Source of the DNA: Rhodococcus sp. SMB37
GTDB taxonomy: Bacteria > Actinomycetota > Actinomycetes > Mycobacteriales > Mycobacteriaceae
NCBI RefSeq assembly: GCF_004345605.1
Contig: NZ_SLVY01000008.1
Location: forward strand, 165,022-229,021
DNA: 64,000 nucleotides
Reading direction: 5' to 3'
Shown here: positions 1 to 8,750 of the stretch, piece after piece
How the letters are laid out: every line of letters begins with the position of its first letter
Numbering within the stretch: position 1 is the stretch's first letter
Translations under genes and position numbers: made by a program
Notes under the pieces: generated by a model
Told to the model about the DNA's origin: nothing
Database searches by the model: none
What the model saw: only the letters and a program-made list of their open reading frames with translations

Positions 1-81
1 ACAGCACTGGCCATGTACCTGTTCACGCGGCGCACCAAGCAGTCCGACACCACCGAGTCCGCGCCCGCCACACACGTGTGA
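1..81 (+). CDS. C-terminal end of an unidentified protein (partial)
   Basis: An open frame runs in from the window edge and stops with TGA at 79-81. The 26 visible residues start with a short hydrophobic stretch (ALAMYLF), followed by a basic and then a polar tail rich in Thr and Ser. This looks like the last membrane segment and cytoplasmic tail of an integral membrane protein such as a transporter. Too little is visible to name a family. Confidence 0.5.
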   Translation, partial: TALAMYLFTRRTKQSDTTESAPATHV

Positions 82-121
82 GGTTCCGCGCAGACCGACG
101 CCCCCGCACCCTCCGCAGGTA

Positions 122-152
122 TATGCTTGCCGATAGGCAAATACTTGAGGAG
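122..152 (+). promoter_or_regulatory. MarR-type operator, -10-like box and ribosome binding site
   Basis: A palindrome TTGCC-GATA-GGCAA lies at 127-140 and directly abuts a -10-like TATGCT at 122-127. A strong GAGGAGG ribosome binding site follows at about 147-152, upstream of the ATG at 164. A palindrome overlapping the promoter of a MarR gene is the usual autoregulatory layout, so this is inferred to be the site bound by the product of the gene at 164. Binding is inferred, not shown. Confidence 0.5.
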
Positions 153-163
153 GCGCGGAACCG

Positions 164-625
164 ATGAGCAGAGAGTCGTTCGATCCCGACGAGGTGAATC
201 GCCTGCGCATCGCACTCGGCCGCATCGCACGCCGCGTCTCCCGGCCGGCAGGCGACGGCAGCCTGACACCCTCGCAGGCATCCCTGCTCGCGACGGTCGC
301 ACGACGAAAGACCATCGGGGTACGCGAACTCGCCGACCTCGAAGGCCTGAACCCCACGATGTGCTCACGCATGCTCGGCAAACTCGAAGACGCCGGGCTC
401 GTGTCACGTTCGTCCGACGCCGACGACAAACGCGTCGTCCTCGCCTACATCACCACCGACGGCGCGGCACTCGCCGAAGAACTCCGGATCCGACGTACCG
501 CCCTGTTCACCGAACACCTCACCGAACTGAGCGAACACCACGTCGACGCACTGCACGACGCGCTTCCCGCACTCGAGGCCCTCGCCGACAGCATGGGATG
601 CGGCAGAAGCGAGGCGCGCAAGTGA
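164..625 (+). CDS. MarR-family transcriptional regulator
   Basis: This 153-residue protein has the size and layout of a MarR dimer: N-terminal helices, a winged helix-turn-helix at about residues 40-105, and C-terminal dimerisation helices. The recognition-helix region includes LNPTMCSRMLGKLEDAGL, followed by a basic wing with DADDKR, as is typical of the family. The start is set by a GAGGAGG site 11 nt upstream. Its stop overlaps the GTG of the MFS gene, so the two are translationally coupled. It probably represses itself and the pump through the palindrome at 127-140, with release by a small lipophilic ligand. Confidence 0.88.
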   Translation: MSRESFDPDEVNRLRIALGRIARRVSRPAGDGSLTPSQASLLATVARRKTIGVRELADLEGLNPTMCSRMLGKLEDAGLVSRSSDADDKRVVLAYITTDGAALAEELRIRRTALFTEHLTELSEHHVDALHDALPALEALADSMGCGRSEARK

Positions 626-1878
626 CCGTCCTCGCCGATATCCGCGGAAACACATTCGCCGCCATGCGCGGCCCCAACTTCCGCCGCTACATCACCGGCC
701 AGGCGATTTCGCTCGTCGGCACGTGGATGCAGACCGTCGCGCAGTCGTGGCTCGTTCTGCAACTGACCGGATCGGCCACCGCGATCGGCATCGTGCTGGC
801 CCTGCAGACCGTCCCGATGTTGCTGCTCGGTCCGTACGGCGGTGTCGTCGCCGACCGCTCCGACAAACGCAAGCTCATGATCGGACTGCAGTCGATGATG
901 GGCCTGCTCGCGCTGATCCTCGGACTGCTCGTCATCACCGATGCCGTCGAGCTGTGGCACGTCTACGTCCTTGCCCTCGGGCTCGGGCTCAACCAATGTT
1001 TCGAGAATCCGGCGCGGCAGTCGTTCATGCTCGAGATGGTCGGACCCGAGGATCTGCGCAACGCGGTGAGCCTGCAGTCCACCCTGGCCGCGTGTTCGCG
1101 CATGATCGGCCCCGCGGTTGCCGGCATCGTCATCGCCGCGGGCGGCATCGGGATCTGCTTCCTGCTCAACGCCGCGAGCTTCGTCGCGGTGGTGACCTCG
1201 CTGCTCACCCTCGACGTGTCGAAACTGCGCCCCTCTCCCCCGACCGCGCGCGCCCGCGGTCAGCTGCGCGAAGGACTCGCGTATGTGCGACGGACGCCCG
1301 ATCTGGCTGTGCCGTTGGCGATGATGGCGCTCGTCGGCTGTCTCGCATACGAATTCCAGGTGGTGCTCCCGGTCTTGGCAGACCACACCTTCGAGGCAGG
1401 CGCCGGCGCGTACGGCTTCCTCACCGCCGCGATGGGTGCCGGATCCGTGGTGGGCGGCCTCGTCGTTGCCACGTGGGGCCGCACGGGTATAAAACCGCTC
1501 GTGCTCGCCGCACTCGCATTCGGCGTGGCCATGGCCGTCGCGGCGGCAGCACCGTCCCTGCCGATCCTGATTGCACTCATGGTGATCGTCGGCGCCCTGA
1601 GCGTCACGTTCACGACGAGCGCGAACAGCACACTGCAGCTCGCCGCCTCGCCGCAGATGCGGGGCCGGGTGATGGCACTGTGGGCGGTCGCATTCCTCGG
1701 ATCCACAGCGATCGGCGGCCCGATCGCCGGATGGGTCGTCGAACAGTGGGGTGGCCGCGCCGGATTGCTTCTCGGCGCCGGTGCCTGTGTGGTGGCCGTG
1801 CTGATCGGCACCGCCGTACTGCGGCGACCGGCGCAGCAGAGCAGCGGCGCAGCGGATTCGGGAGTGTTGTCGCGCTAA
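622..1878 (+). CDS. MFS transporter (MFS_3/EntS-like exporter)
   Basis: This 418-residue integral membrane protein has about 12 hydrophobic segments. The family signature is near the N-terminus: a TWMQTVAQSWLVLQLTGSA stretch followed by a loop with GGVVADRSDKRK, the usual MFS motif A position. Such MFS_3 proteins export siderophores, drugs or other small molecules. GTG 622 is chosen because it overlaps the upstream MarR stop; an in-frame ATG at 598 is an alternative. Pairing with a MarR gene suggests inducible efflux. The substrate cannot be read from sequence. Confidence 0.85.
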   Translation: MTVLADIRGNTFAAMRGPNFRRYITGQAISLVGTWMQTVAQSWLVLQLTGSATAIGIVLALQTVPMLLLGPYGGVVADRSDKRKLMIGLQSMMGLLALILGLLVITDAVELWHVYVLALGLGLNQCFENPARQSFMLEMVGPEDLRNAVSLQSTLAACSRMIGPAVAGIVIAAGGIGICFLLNAASFVAVVTSLLTLDVSKLRPSPPTARARGQLREGLAYVRRTPDLAVPLAMMALVGCLAYEFQVVLPVLADHTFEAGAGAYGFLTAAMGAGSVVGGLVVATWGRTGIKPLVLAALAFGVAMAVAAAAPSLPILIALMVIVGALSVTFTTSANSTLQLAASPQMRGRVMALWAVAFLGSTAIGGPIAGWVVEQWGGRAGLLLGAGACVVAVLIGTAVLRRPAQQSSGAADSGVLSR

Positions 1879-1921
1879 GGTTCGACGCGAAACGCGTGTC
1901 CCCTGGAACAGGAGCAAGACT

Positions 1922-2689
1922 GTGGAAATTCAAGGTTCTGCCGCGCTCGTCACCGGTGCTGCATCGGGTCTCGGTGCCGCCACCGCTCGCCGCCTCGCCG
2001 ACGCCGGGGCTACGGTGTTCGGACTCGATCTCGAACAGTCCATCGAACGGGTCGGAGACAACGCACCCGCCGGCGTCACCCTCATTCCCACCGATGTCAC
2101 CAGCGGCGACGAGGTCCAGGCTGCGATCACGCGCATCACCGAATCCGGAGTTCCCCTGCGCATCGTCGTCAACTGCGCCGGTGTCGGCTGGGCCGGGCGG
2201 ATCCTGTCCAAGAACGGCCCGCACGATCTCGAGCTGTTCCGCACGGTCATCACGGTGAACCTGCTCGGCACGTTCAACGTCATGCGCCTCGCTGCCGACG
2301 CGATCTCCAAGACCGAGACCGTCGACGATTCCGGCCAGCGCGGCGTCATCATCAACACCGCGTCCGTCGCCGCGTTCGAAGGCCAGATCGGCCAGATCGC
2401 GTACTCGGCGTCGAAGGGCGGCGTGCACGGCATGACGGTGCCCGCGGCACGCGATCTCGCGCAGTTCGGTATCCGCGTCAACACGATCGCCCCCGGCATC
2501 GTCGACACCCCGATGCTCGCCGGTGTCACCGAGGATTACCGCAAGGGTCTCGAAGCCGGTGTGCCGTTCCCGTCGCGGCTCGCGCAGCCCGCCGAGTACG
2601 CGCAGCTGGCGCAGATGATCGTCGAGCACGACTACCTCAACGGCGAGACCATCCGGATGGACGGCGCACTGCGCATGGCACCGCGATAG
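1922..2689 (+). CDS. SDR dehydrogenase, 3-hydroxyacyl-CoA dehydrogenase type 2-like
   Basis: This is a 255-residue classical short-chain dehydrogenase. The N-terminal TGAASGLG motif binds NAD(P), NCAG follows in the middle of the fold, and the catalytic set is intact: Ser in NTASV, then YSASK. Length and sequence style match the HSD17B10 or 3-hydroxy-2-methylbutyryl-CoA dehydrogenase branch, which oxidises short 3-hydroxyacyl-CoAs in isoleucine and fatty-acid breakdown. GTG 1922 is preceded by an AGGAG site. It lies 43 bp after the MFS gene and is followed by a hairpin terminator. The exact substrate is inferred from family resemblance only. Confidence 0.8.
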   Translation: MEIQGSAALVTGAASGLGAATARRLADAGATVFGLDLEQSIERVGDNAPAGVTLIPTDVTSGDEVQAAITRITESGVPLRIVVNCAGVGWAGRILSKNGPHDLELFRTVITVNLLGTFNVMRLAADAISKTETVDDSGQRGVIINTASVAAFEGQIGQIAYSASKGGVHGMTVPAARDLAQFGIRVNTIAPGIVDTPMLAGVTEDYRKGLEAGVPFPSRLAQPAEYAQLAQMIVEHDYLNGETIRMDGALRMAPR

Positions 2690-2703
2690 GCAGCTTCGCT
2701 GCC

Positions 2704-2745
2704 CGTGCGTGGTTTCGGTAGCGGGTACTACCGAAACCGCGCACG
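2704..2745. terminator. Hairpin terminator after the SDR gene
   Basis: Arms of 18 nt at 2704-2721 and 2728-2745 pair with one G-U wobble around a 6-nt loop. There is no T tract, as is common for actinobacterial hairpin terminators. It sits between the SDR stop and the next start, so it probably separates the two transcripts. Confidence 0.6.
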
Positions 2746-2763
2746 ATCGGTTAGACAGGGGCT

Positions 2764-3579
2764 GTGCGGATCGCTCTCGTCGTCGTGCTGGTCGCCGTGA
2801 TCGTCGGGGTCGCGGCGTGGGCGCTGCAACGACAGTTGATCTTCCTGCCCGATACATCGACTCCGCCCGCCGCCGCGACTCTGCTGCCGGACGCCGAGGA
2901 CGTGGTTCTGACGACGTCGGACGGCCTCGAGCTCGGGGCCTGGTTCGTCCGCGGACGAAACCCGACCGGGCCGGGCGCCGACTTCACGGTTCTTCTCGCT
3001 CCGGGCAACGGTGGGAACCGGCTCGGGCGCGCGCAGATCGCCGCCGATCTTTCCGCCGCAGGATTCTCGACGCTGTTGTTCGACTACCGCGGATACGGCG
3101 GCAACCCCGGTCGACCGTCGGAAGACGGAGTGGCCCGCGACGCCCGCGCAGCCATGCAGCATCTGCTGGACCGAGAGGATGTCGACTCGGATCGAGTGCT
3201 GTACTTCGGGGAGAGTCTGGGCTGCGCCGTGGTGACTGCACTCGCCGCCGAATCACCCCCGGCCGGAATGCTTCTGCGCTCGCCGTTCACCGACCTCGGA
3301 TCGGTGGCGCGTCACCACTACCGACTCGTGCCGGACATCGTCCTGAAGGACAGGTTCCCGGTCGCCGACATCGTCGCGCAACTCGATGTGCCCCTCACCG
3401 TGGTCTACGGAACCGCCGACAGCATCGTGCCGGCCCAGCAGAGTGCAGCGGTTGCGGACAGTGCGCGGAACCTCGTCGAACGCGTCGAACTCCCCGGCCT
3501 CGAACACAATGACCCGCCGATGTTCGGGGCACCGGTCGTGGACGCTTTGTCCCGTCTGGCCGACTCGGTTCAGCATTAA
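2764..3579 (+). CDS. Alpha/beta hydrolase with N-terminal membrane anchor
   Basis: This 271-residue protein starts with a single hydrophobic segment at residues 3-20 (an uncleaved anchor or signal). An alpha/beta-hydrolase fold follows. The nucleophile elbow is GESLG at about residue 143-147, an oxyanion-type LLAPGNGGN lies near 80, an acid residue sits in YGTADSIVP, and the His is in GLEHND near the C-terminus. This matches the BEM46/FrsA-like serine hydrolases of the cell envelope. GTG 2764 gives a start directly before the anchor. The substrate is unknown; esterase or lipase activity is plausible. Confidence 0.75.
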   Translation: MRIALVVVLVAVIVGVAAWALQRQLIFLPDTSTPPAAATLLPDAEDVVLTTSDGLELGAWFVRGRNPTGPGADFTVLLAPGNGGNRLGRAQIAADLSAAGFSTLLFDYRGYGGNPGRPSEDGVARDARAAMQHLLDREDVDSDRVLYFGESLGCAVVTALAAESPPAGMLLRSPFTDLGSVARHHYRLVPDIVLKDRFPVADIVAQLDVPLTVVYGTADSIVPAQQSAAVADSARNLVERVELPGLEHNDPPMFGAPVVDALSRLADSVQH

Positions 3580-3666
3580 GGTGCCACTTGCGGTCGCAGG
3601 CGATGCGGTCGGCAACTGCAGTCCGGTTCCCACACACACCACCTCGACGCTGGCTACAGTGCTTCG

Positions 3667-5130
3667 GTGTCGGATCGACTGGAAACAGGACAGAACCGCG
3701 GGTGGCGGTGGCGCCCGCAGAATATCGGTCACCGATGGATCACCGGACCGGGTTGGACCGGAGCGACCGCACTCCTGGGCGTGGTGGTTCTCCTGCTGTG
3801 GCTGTGGCGGGCGATCGAGCAGGCAATGCCCGGTGCAGTGGCCGTCTCCTGGCGGATCTCGGCGCAAGATCTCCTGCTGACGGCTGCGGTGGGGTCGGTG
3901 GCAGCGCTGATGGGCACCTCGGCGGCCGCACTACTGAAGCGGCGCGTACCGGTGCCGTTCCTCAGCGTGCTCGTGATGTCCGTGCTGATGCTGCTGACCA
4001 TGGGGGCCGGGCCATCACCGGTCGGCTGGCTGGTGGTGTGCCTGATCGTGCTGCTCACCGCTCCACTGCTGGGGAGCTGGATCGGTACACTCATCGGCGC
4101 GGCATCCGGCCACGGCCGCCGCCCCGGCAGGCGGCATAGCGCGGCCGCAGCGGTTGCCCTGCTGGTAGCCGCCGCCGGTGCGGCCACATTGGAGGGCGTC
4201 AACTACCTGACCATAGGCGGTAGCCATGACGCCGACGTTGGAGCCTTCGCCGGTACGAAGCAGTACGCCCGCACCGGAATCGCCCCCGGACAGGTCAAAG
4301 CCGCGGTCTCGATATACCGGGCCAACCACAGTCAGTTCAACACCCGATGGGGTAGCTACGATGCCGGGCTCGGTCTCAGCAAGCATCTCTTGGACACGGA
4401 GGCGCTGCTCGGCGCCCGGGATCAGCAGCAGGCAGCCGCCGTCTTCGTATCCGCATTCCTCGATGCGACCCTCTCCTACGATCGAGCTGCCATGCGACTG
4501 TTCGAAACTCCTGCACCGGATGTGGAGTGGCTTCCTCGGACCGACTACCGCATCGCAGTTGCTTCCGGAGACCAGACCGGAGTCATCGGATTCGCCGACG
4601 TGGACCACAGCGCCGGTGACGTGAACACGCCCGGACCGACGGCCGGTGAGGGCACCGCGCAGATGACCGCGCTACCGCTTCGAACGGGTGTCTCGGACAA
4701 CACCGTGCTGCACGTACGCCCCGACCGGCCCGGCGGGGAAGCGGCCGTCACCGTTGACGTGAGCGACTCCCCGCCCGTACCGGAGGGCAGGGTCGTGGTC
4801 GACCTCGCGGACGCGCGTCCCCACGAGATTCCCGGCGAATCCGCAACCGTCGAGGTCGACATCACCGATTCCGCGGGCCGGACCACGACCTGCCCATTGA
4901 CCGGCCCGGCCGGCCTCCCCGGACAGATGCCCGCGACGACCGTGAAGCTGGAGGCGCTGAAGAACGACGCTACGAGCGAACCGACACTGCAGACCCACAC
5001 TGCATCCACCGACTGCATCGCGAACGGTGCAGTGGGCCTGGACGCGGTCGAGGCGCTCACCTTCCGGGCGCGGGGGCTGTCGAACGAAGGGCTCTACCTG
5101 GACAATGCCGGAGTGGCCGGCGGCCACTGA
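3667..5130 (+). CDS. Unassigned membrane protein with extracytoplasmic domain
   Basis: No family is recognised in this 487-residue protein. Residues 30-180 contain about five hydrophobic segments. From about residue 190 a long soluble, acidic domain follows, with a proline-rich stretch near 320 (TPGPTAGEG) and a pair of cysteines (about residues 403 and 451) that could form a disulfide if the domain is outside the cell. The start is GTG 3667. It is flanked by the hydrolase upstream and by a convergent nuclease gene 17 bp downstream. It could be a lineage-specific envelope protein. No catalytic motif is visible. Confidence 0.6.
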   Translation: MSDRLETGQNRGWRWRPQNIGHRWITGPGWTGATALLGVVVLLLWLWRAIEQAMPGAVAVSWRISAQDLLLTAAVGSVAALMGTSAAALLKRRVPVPFLSVLVMSVLMLLTMGAGPSPVGWLVVCLIVLLTAPLLGSWIGTLIGAASGHGRRPGRRHSAAAAVALLVAAAGAATLEGVNYLTIGGSHDADVGAFAGTKQYARTGIAPGQVKAAVSIYRANHSQFNTRWGSYDAGLGLSKHLLDTEALLGARDQQQAAAVFVSAFLDATLSYDRAAMRLFETPAPDVEWLPRTDYRIAVASGDQTGVIGFADVDHSAGDVNTPGPTAGEGTAQMTALPLRTGVSDNTVLHVRPDRPGGEAAVTVDVSDSPPVPEGRVVVDLADARPHEIPGESATVEVDITDSAGRTTTCPLTGPAGLPGQMPATTVKLEALKNDATSEPTLQTHTASTDCIANGAVGLDAVEALTFRARGLSNEGLYLDNAGVAGGH

Positions 5131-5147
5131 TGACACGGCCGGTCGTA

Positions 5148-6743
5148 TCAGAGGTCGTCGATGTGTGGAATATCCAGCACTGCACGACCACTCATCCACT
5201 CGCGCAGCACCTTGGTGGCGACCACGTCGTCCTCGTTGTACTCGAGCAGCCGAGTCCGCTGGGACGGGACCGCCTCGCCGCCGTCGTAGCCGACAGCCTC
5301 GCGATACCAGGCCATCGACGCCTCTCCCCCGGCCTCGTCGTCGCGCCAGTGGTGACCAGCGATCGGTGCAATCTTCTTGAGTCCCTTACCATTCGGGCAC
5401 ACGAACTGGTCGGTCACCGCCTGGTAGATGTCCACCCACTGCGGCGACGAGATGAACTCCTTGACCTCCACCTCGGACGGCACCCCCGGATAACCATGGA
5501 AACGCCGGGCCGAAGACAGCAACCATTTGTCTTCCGCAGACCGCGAATAGCAGTAGGCGGCAAAAGTTTTCCCGCGACGCTCGGCTGCGCGACGCTCCGC
5601 CGACAACCACGTCCAGAACTCCCCGAACGAGCGGGCCTCGTCCGTCGTGGGCACCGGCTGCCACGTCGAGAACGGCCGGTAGACGGACTGCACGTCAGTG
5701 TTGAGCAGCGTCCCCCACAGATATGCGCCGTGTTCGTGGTAGCTCTCCATGTCGATGTCGATCTCGACATCGGCGCGCGCGACATGCACCTGCCGGTAGC
5801 GGCGCACCAGCGGCGCCCCCGCGAGCCATGCCTTCGCGACCACGACCGCGTCCTCGAACGGCCCCTGCGGCCACACCTCGGGTTGTCGACCCGTCCAGTC
5901 GGCGAGCCTGTCGATGGTGGTGACGCCGAGTTCGCGCAGCACGTCGGCGCGCTGCCCCGGCGCGACCAGCGACACGTCGTGCCGTTCGGCAAGCTCCGAA
6001 CGGCACCGGTCCCACCACGAGCACGTACGGCACTCCCCGATCTGCGACGGCACGGTCGGCACGTCGCCGCGCGCGATGGCGAGACGGTCGGCGAGCCGCG
6101 CGTCGTAGTCGTCGAGGACGGCGCTCAGGTCGTGGACGAGGATGCAGTCGGCGTTGTATCCGATCGCTCCGGCCACCTGCGCGGGGCTGGCCAGCCCGTG
6201 TCGTTCGAGCATCCGGTACAGATGGGCGACGCGCATCTGGTCGCCCGAGTGCGCCCGCACCTTGCGGTTCTCGTCGACCGCAGGTGCCCACCCGAACAGA
6301 TCGGTGGTGGTGGCGCCCCGTCCCGGGTCGGTGACCTTGTGGTTGACGACGATCACGGGAATGTAGCCGCCGCGTTCCGCGTCGCGGAGCAGGATCTCGG
6401 AGCGGCCCCGGCGGCCGGTGTCGGGTTCGACGGGCAGGACCGCACCCCAGATGCGATCTGCACCGGATCGGCACGCGTCGAGGGTGCGGTCGGCGCGCTG
6501 CGTCATGGTCCCTTCTGCGGCGATGTGCACCCACCCGTCCGGGTCGGCGTCGAACATCCGCTGCCGGATCGCCTCGCGGTGCGCTGCGGCGGCTTCCTGA
6601 CGTTGGGTAGCACCCGGGTTCTTGGGTGCAGCGGACAGTTCCTCGGGGAACGTGGCGTCGAGAAATACCCGGTGGCGGCATCGCGTCAGCGCGCTCGCCT
6701 CGATCGAGACGGGCCTGCGTCGCTGCTCACCGGTCATCTCCAC
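5148..6743 (-). CDS. TM0106-type RecB-like nuclease with RNase H-like C-terminus
   Basis: This 531-residue protein has the layout of the TM0106 family of putative RecB-like nucleases. An N-terminal PD-(D/E)XK-like part runs to about residue 190 (with a VIVVNHKVT strand). A cysteine cluster GECRTCSWWDRC near residues 235-250 may hold a metal or iron-sulfur site. A C-terminal RNase H-like domain ends in YNEDDVVATKVL. GTG 6743 is taken as the start because TGGA sits at the right distance; ATG 6737 is the alternative. It is transcribed divergently from the DUF6474 gene. The role in DNA repair or defence is inferred from the family only. Confidence 0.75.
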   Translation of the reverse strand: MEMTGEQRRRPVSIEASALTRCRHRVFLDATFPEELSAAPKNPGATQRQEAAAAHREAIRQRMFDADPDGWVHIAAEGTMTQRADRTLDACRSGADRIWGAVLPVEPDTGRRGRSEILLRDAERGGYIPVIVVNHKVTDPGRGATTTDLFGWAPAVDENRKVRAHSGDQMRVAHLYRMLERHGLASPAQVAGAIGYNADCILVHDLSAVLDDYDARLADRLAIARGDVPTVPSQIGECRTCSWWDRCRSELAERHDVSLVAPGQRADVLRELGVTTIDRLADWTGRQPEVWPQGPFEDAVVVAKAWLAGAPLVRRYRQVHVARADVEIDIDMESYHEHGAYLWGTLLNTDVQSVYRPFSTWQPVPTTDEARSFGEFWTWLSAERRAAERRGKTFAAYCYSRSAEDKWLLSSARRFHGYPGVPSEVEVKEFISSPQWVDIYQAVTDQFVCPNGKGLKKIAPIAGHHWRDDEAGGEASMAWYREAVGYDGGEAVPSQRTRLLEYNEDDVVATKVLREWMSGRAVLDIPHIDDL

Positions 6744-6854
6744 AACAGTCCAGGGTATTCGCTCGACGTGCGGCGCCTCGAAGCAGCACCGTCACGTTAG
6801 GCTGACCACGAGCGCGGGCGCGCTGCGGTCGTACCGAATGGAGGGTGCTGTTCG

Positions 6855-7541
6855 ATGGGGTTGTTCACACGGCGGAAGCGGCGTGCCACCCGCAAGGCGG
6901 AGGCAAAAGCTCTCAAGCACAAGGCGACGCTCGAGGCCAAGCTGGGCGCGAAGAACCAGTCCAAGAGTGATCGGCGCACAGCGAAGTCCCAGGACAAGCT
7001 CGCGAAGAAGCTCGCCAAGTCGCAGACCAAGCTCGACAAGGAGCTCGTGAAGTCGCAGGCCAAGGTCGAAAAAGAGCAGATCGCCACGCTCAAGGCTCAG
7101 AAGAAGGCCGCCGAGAACCAGGGGCTGACCGCAGCGAAGATCCGTCGCTACCTCGGGATCGCGCGCCTGCTCGTGCCCGTGCTCGCGCCCCTCGCCTACC
7201 AGGCCGCGACGGCCGTCCGCGGACAGCTCGACGTCCGCCGTGCCCAGAAACTCGGTGTCGGCGTCGAACAGCTCGGGGAGTTCACCGGTCACGGTGCGCG
7301 ACTCAGCGCCCGCATCGCGGCCGCCGAGCAGTCGGTCACGAAGACCGAGGAGCTGCATCCCAAGGACGCCGAAACGAAGAAGTTCGCGGAAGCCATCCGG
7401 GGTCGTCTCACCGACCTGACCGCTGCGGTGTCCGCCGCCGAGCAGATGCCGGCCGCGCGTCGCAAAGCCGCGCACGCCTCCATCGGCCACGAACTCGACG
7501 GAATCGAGGCGGACCTGCTGGCTCGCCTCGGTGTGCGCTGA
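6855..7541 (+). CDS. DUF6474 family coiled-coil protein
   Basis: This 228-residue protein begins with a very basic stretch (GLFTRRKRRATRKAEAK). About 80 residues of Lys/Gln/Ala-rich heptad-like repeats follow, which should form a long coiled coil. A hydrophobic helix lies at about 95-115 (IARLLVPVLAPLAYQAA), and a helical C-terminal domain completes the protein. This is the pattern of DUF6474 proteins, common in Rhodococcus and Mycobacterium and of unknown function. The layout suggests a membrane-associated structural or scaffolding protein. It ends 7 bp before the copper-associated membrane gene. Confidence 0.75.
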   Translation: MGLFTRRKRRATRKAEAKALKHKATLEAKLGAKNQSKSDRRTAKSQDKLAKKLAKSQTKLDKELVKSQAKVEKEQIATLKAQKKAAENQGLTAAKIRRYLGIARLLVPVLAPLAYQAATAVRGQLDVRRAQKLGVGVEQLGEFTGHGARLSARIAAAEQSVTKTEELHPKDAETKKFAEAIRGRLTDLTAAVSAAEQMPAARRKAAHASIGHELDGIEADLLARLGVR

Positions 7542-7548
7542 CCGACCG

Positions 7549-8043
7549 GTGACCACGAGTCCGGCTCTGCTCGGCGGCACCGCGGGGGTTTCCACCGCGG
7601 CGCTCGCCGTCGCAGCACACGGCGCGGCCGGAGGTTCGGTACCGACGAACCCGGCCGTGGCGTTGCTGACGGCGGTTGCCGTCGGGGTCGGCATAGTGGG
7701 CGCCGGGCGACCGGCGATGTCGCCGGTCGCGCTGCTCGCCGCGGGCCAACTCGGCACCCACCTCGTCCTGTCCACGCTGACGGACGGGCACCTGCACCTC
7801 TCGGTGTCGATGCTGGCCGCGCACACCGCCGCCGTCGTCGGATGCGCACTGCTCATCGGCATCGCCGACCGCCTCTACGCTGCGTGCACATCGGTGGTGC
7901 AGCACGCGCGGCCGTGGCGTCCCACGATCGCCGCACCCGCGGTTCTCGTACCGCGAATCGACACCGATCCGTACATCGTCCGCCCCCTCCCCTCCTGTAT
8001 CTCTCGACGAGGTCCGCCGACTGCACGGTTCGCCGTGTCCTGA
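7549..8043 (+). CDS. Small membrane protein preceding the copper genes
   Basis: The protein is 164 residues from GTG 7549 (an alternative GTG at 7531 would overlap the upstream gene). Four hydrophobic segments span residues 5-125. Two histidines lie in the loop DGHLHL between segments and could bind a metal. The C-terminal 35 residues are basic and polar. No named family is recognised. Its position directly before ycnI, copC and copD suggests a role in copper handling, but that is an inference from context. Confidence 0.6.
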   Translation: MTTSPALLGGTAGVSTAALAVAAHGAAGGSVPTNPAVALLTAVAVGVGIVGAGRPAMSPVALLAAGQLGTHLVLSTLTDGHLHLSVSMLAAHTAAVVGCALLIGIADRLYAACTSVVQHARPWRPTIAAPAVLVPRIDTDPYIVRPLPSCISRRGPPTARFAVS

Positions 8044-8072
8044 CCCTCTTTCGAGAAAGCAACTACATCTTC

Positions 8073-8750
8073 ATGAAGAACATCACCCGGGCCTTCGTCG
8101 GCTCCGGTGCCACCGCAGCGTTGCTCCTGGCCGGTTCCGGCATTGCCGCTGCACACGTCACCGTCGTCGCACCGGGCGCCGAGCAGGGCGGATATTCCGT
8201 CCTGACGTTCCGCGTCCCCACCGAATCCGAGACCGCCGGCACCACGGCGCTCACCGTCGAATTGCCCGGCCTTCGATCCGCTCGCACCGAACCGGTGCCC
8301 GGCTGGACGGCAACGGTCGAGAAGAATCCCGACACGCAGCTCGCGACCTCGGTCACGTGGACGGCCGACCCCGGCGTCGAAGTCGGACCGGGCCAGTTCC
8401 AGCAGTTCGTGCTCTCCGCCGGACCGCTCCCCGAGGAGGAAGAAGTCGCGTTCCCGGCCACACAGACCTACAGCGACGGCGAGATCGTCGCGTGGGACCA
8501 GGCCGCGACCGGAGACGAGGAACCGGAGAAGCCCGCGCCCTCCCTCACGCTCGCCGCGAGCAGCGGTGACGGGCACGGAGGCGGTGCCGACGGTGGTGCC
8601 GACACGCACAGCACCGAAACCACCGCGACCGCCGAGTCGGGTAGCACCACCGACAACACCGCGCGGTGGCTCGGCGGCATCGGCCTCGTCCTCGGCGCGC
8701 TCGGCGCCGCGCTGGGTCTCGGCGCAGTGATCCAGGGACGGCGAGCATGA
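8073..8750 (+). CDS. YcnI family copper-binding membrane-anchored protein
   Basis: The 225-residue protein has a Sec signal peptide ending in GIAAA, so the mature chain would start at His (AHVTV). An N-terminal histidine is the known copper ligand of YcnI-like proteins (DUF1775). The domain runs to about residue 155. A low-complexity His/Asp/Gly/Thr linker and a C-terminal membrane helix (WLGGIGLVLGALGAALGLGA) follow, with an RR end. Its stop overlaps the copC start by 4 bases (ATGA). It probably acts at the outer face of the membrane in copper uptake or delivery together with CopC and CopD. Confidence 0.85.
   Translation: MKNITRAFVGSGATAALLLAGSGIAAAHVTVVAPGAEQGGYSVLTFRVPTESETAGTTALTVELPGLRSARTEPVPGWTATVEKNPDTQLATSVTWTADPGVEVGPGQFQQFVLSAGPLPEEEEVAFPATQTYSDGEIVAWDQAATGDEEPEKPAPSLTLAASSGDGHGGGADGGADTHSTETTATAESGSTTDNTARWLGGIGLVLGALGAALGLGAVIQGRRA

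Noticed and set aside
445..1917. A 490-codon minus-strand frame over the MarR and MFS genes
   Set aside because: Its translation is rich in Arg, Gly and His without motifs, and the plus-strand genes are clear.
5130..6800. A 556-codon open frame antisense to the RecB-like nuclease
   Set aside because: The opposite strand has clear family motifs; this frame has none and covers the whole gene, so it is a shadow frame.
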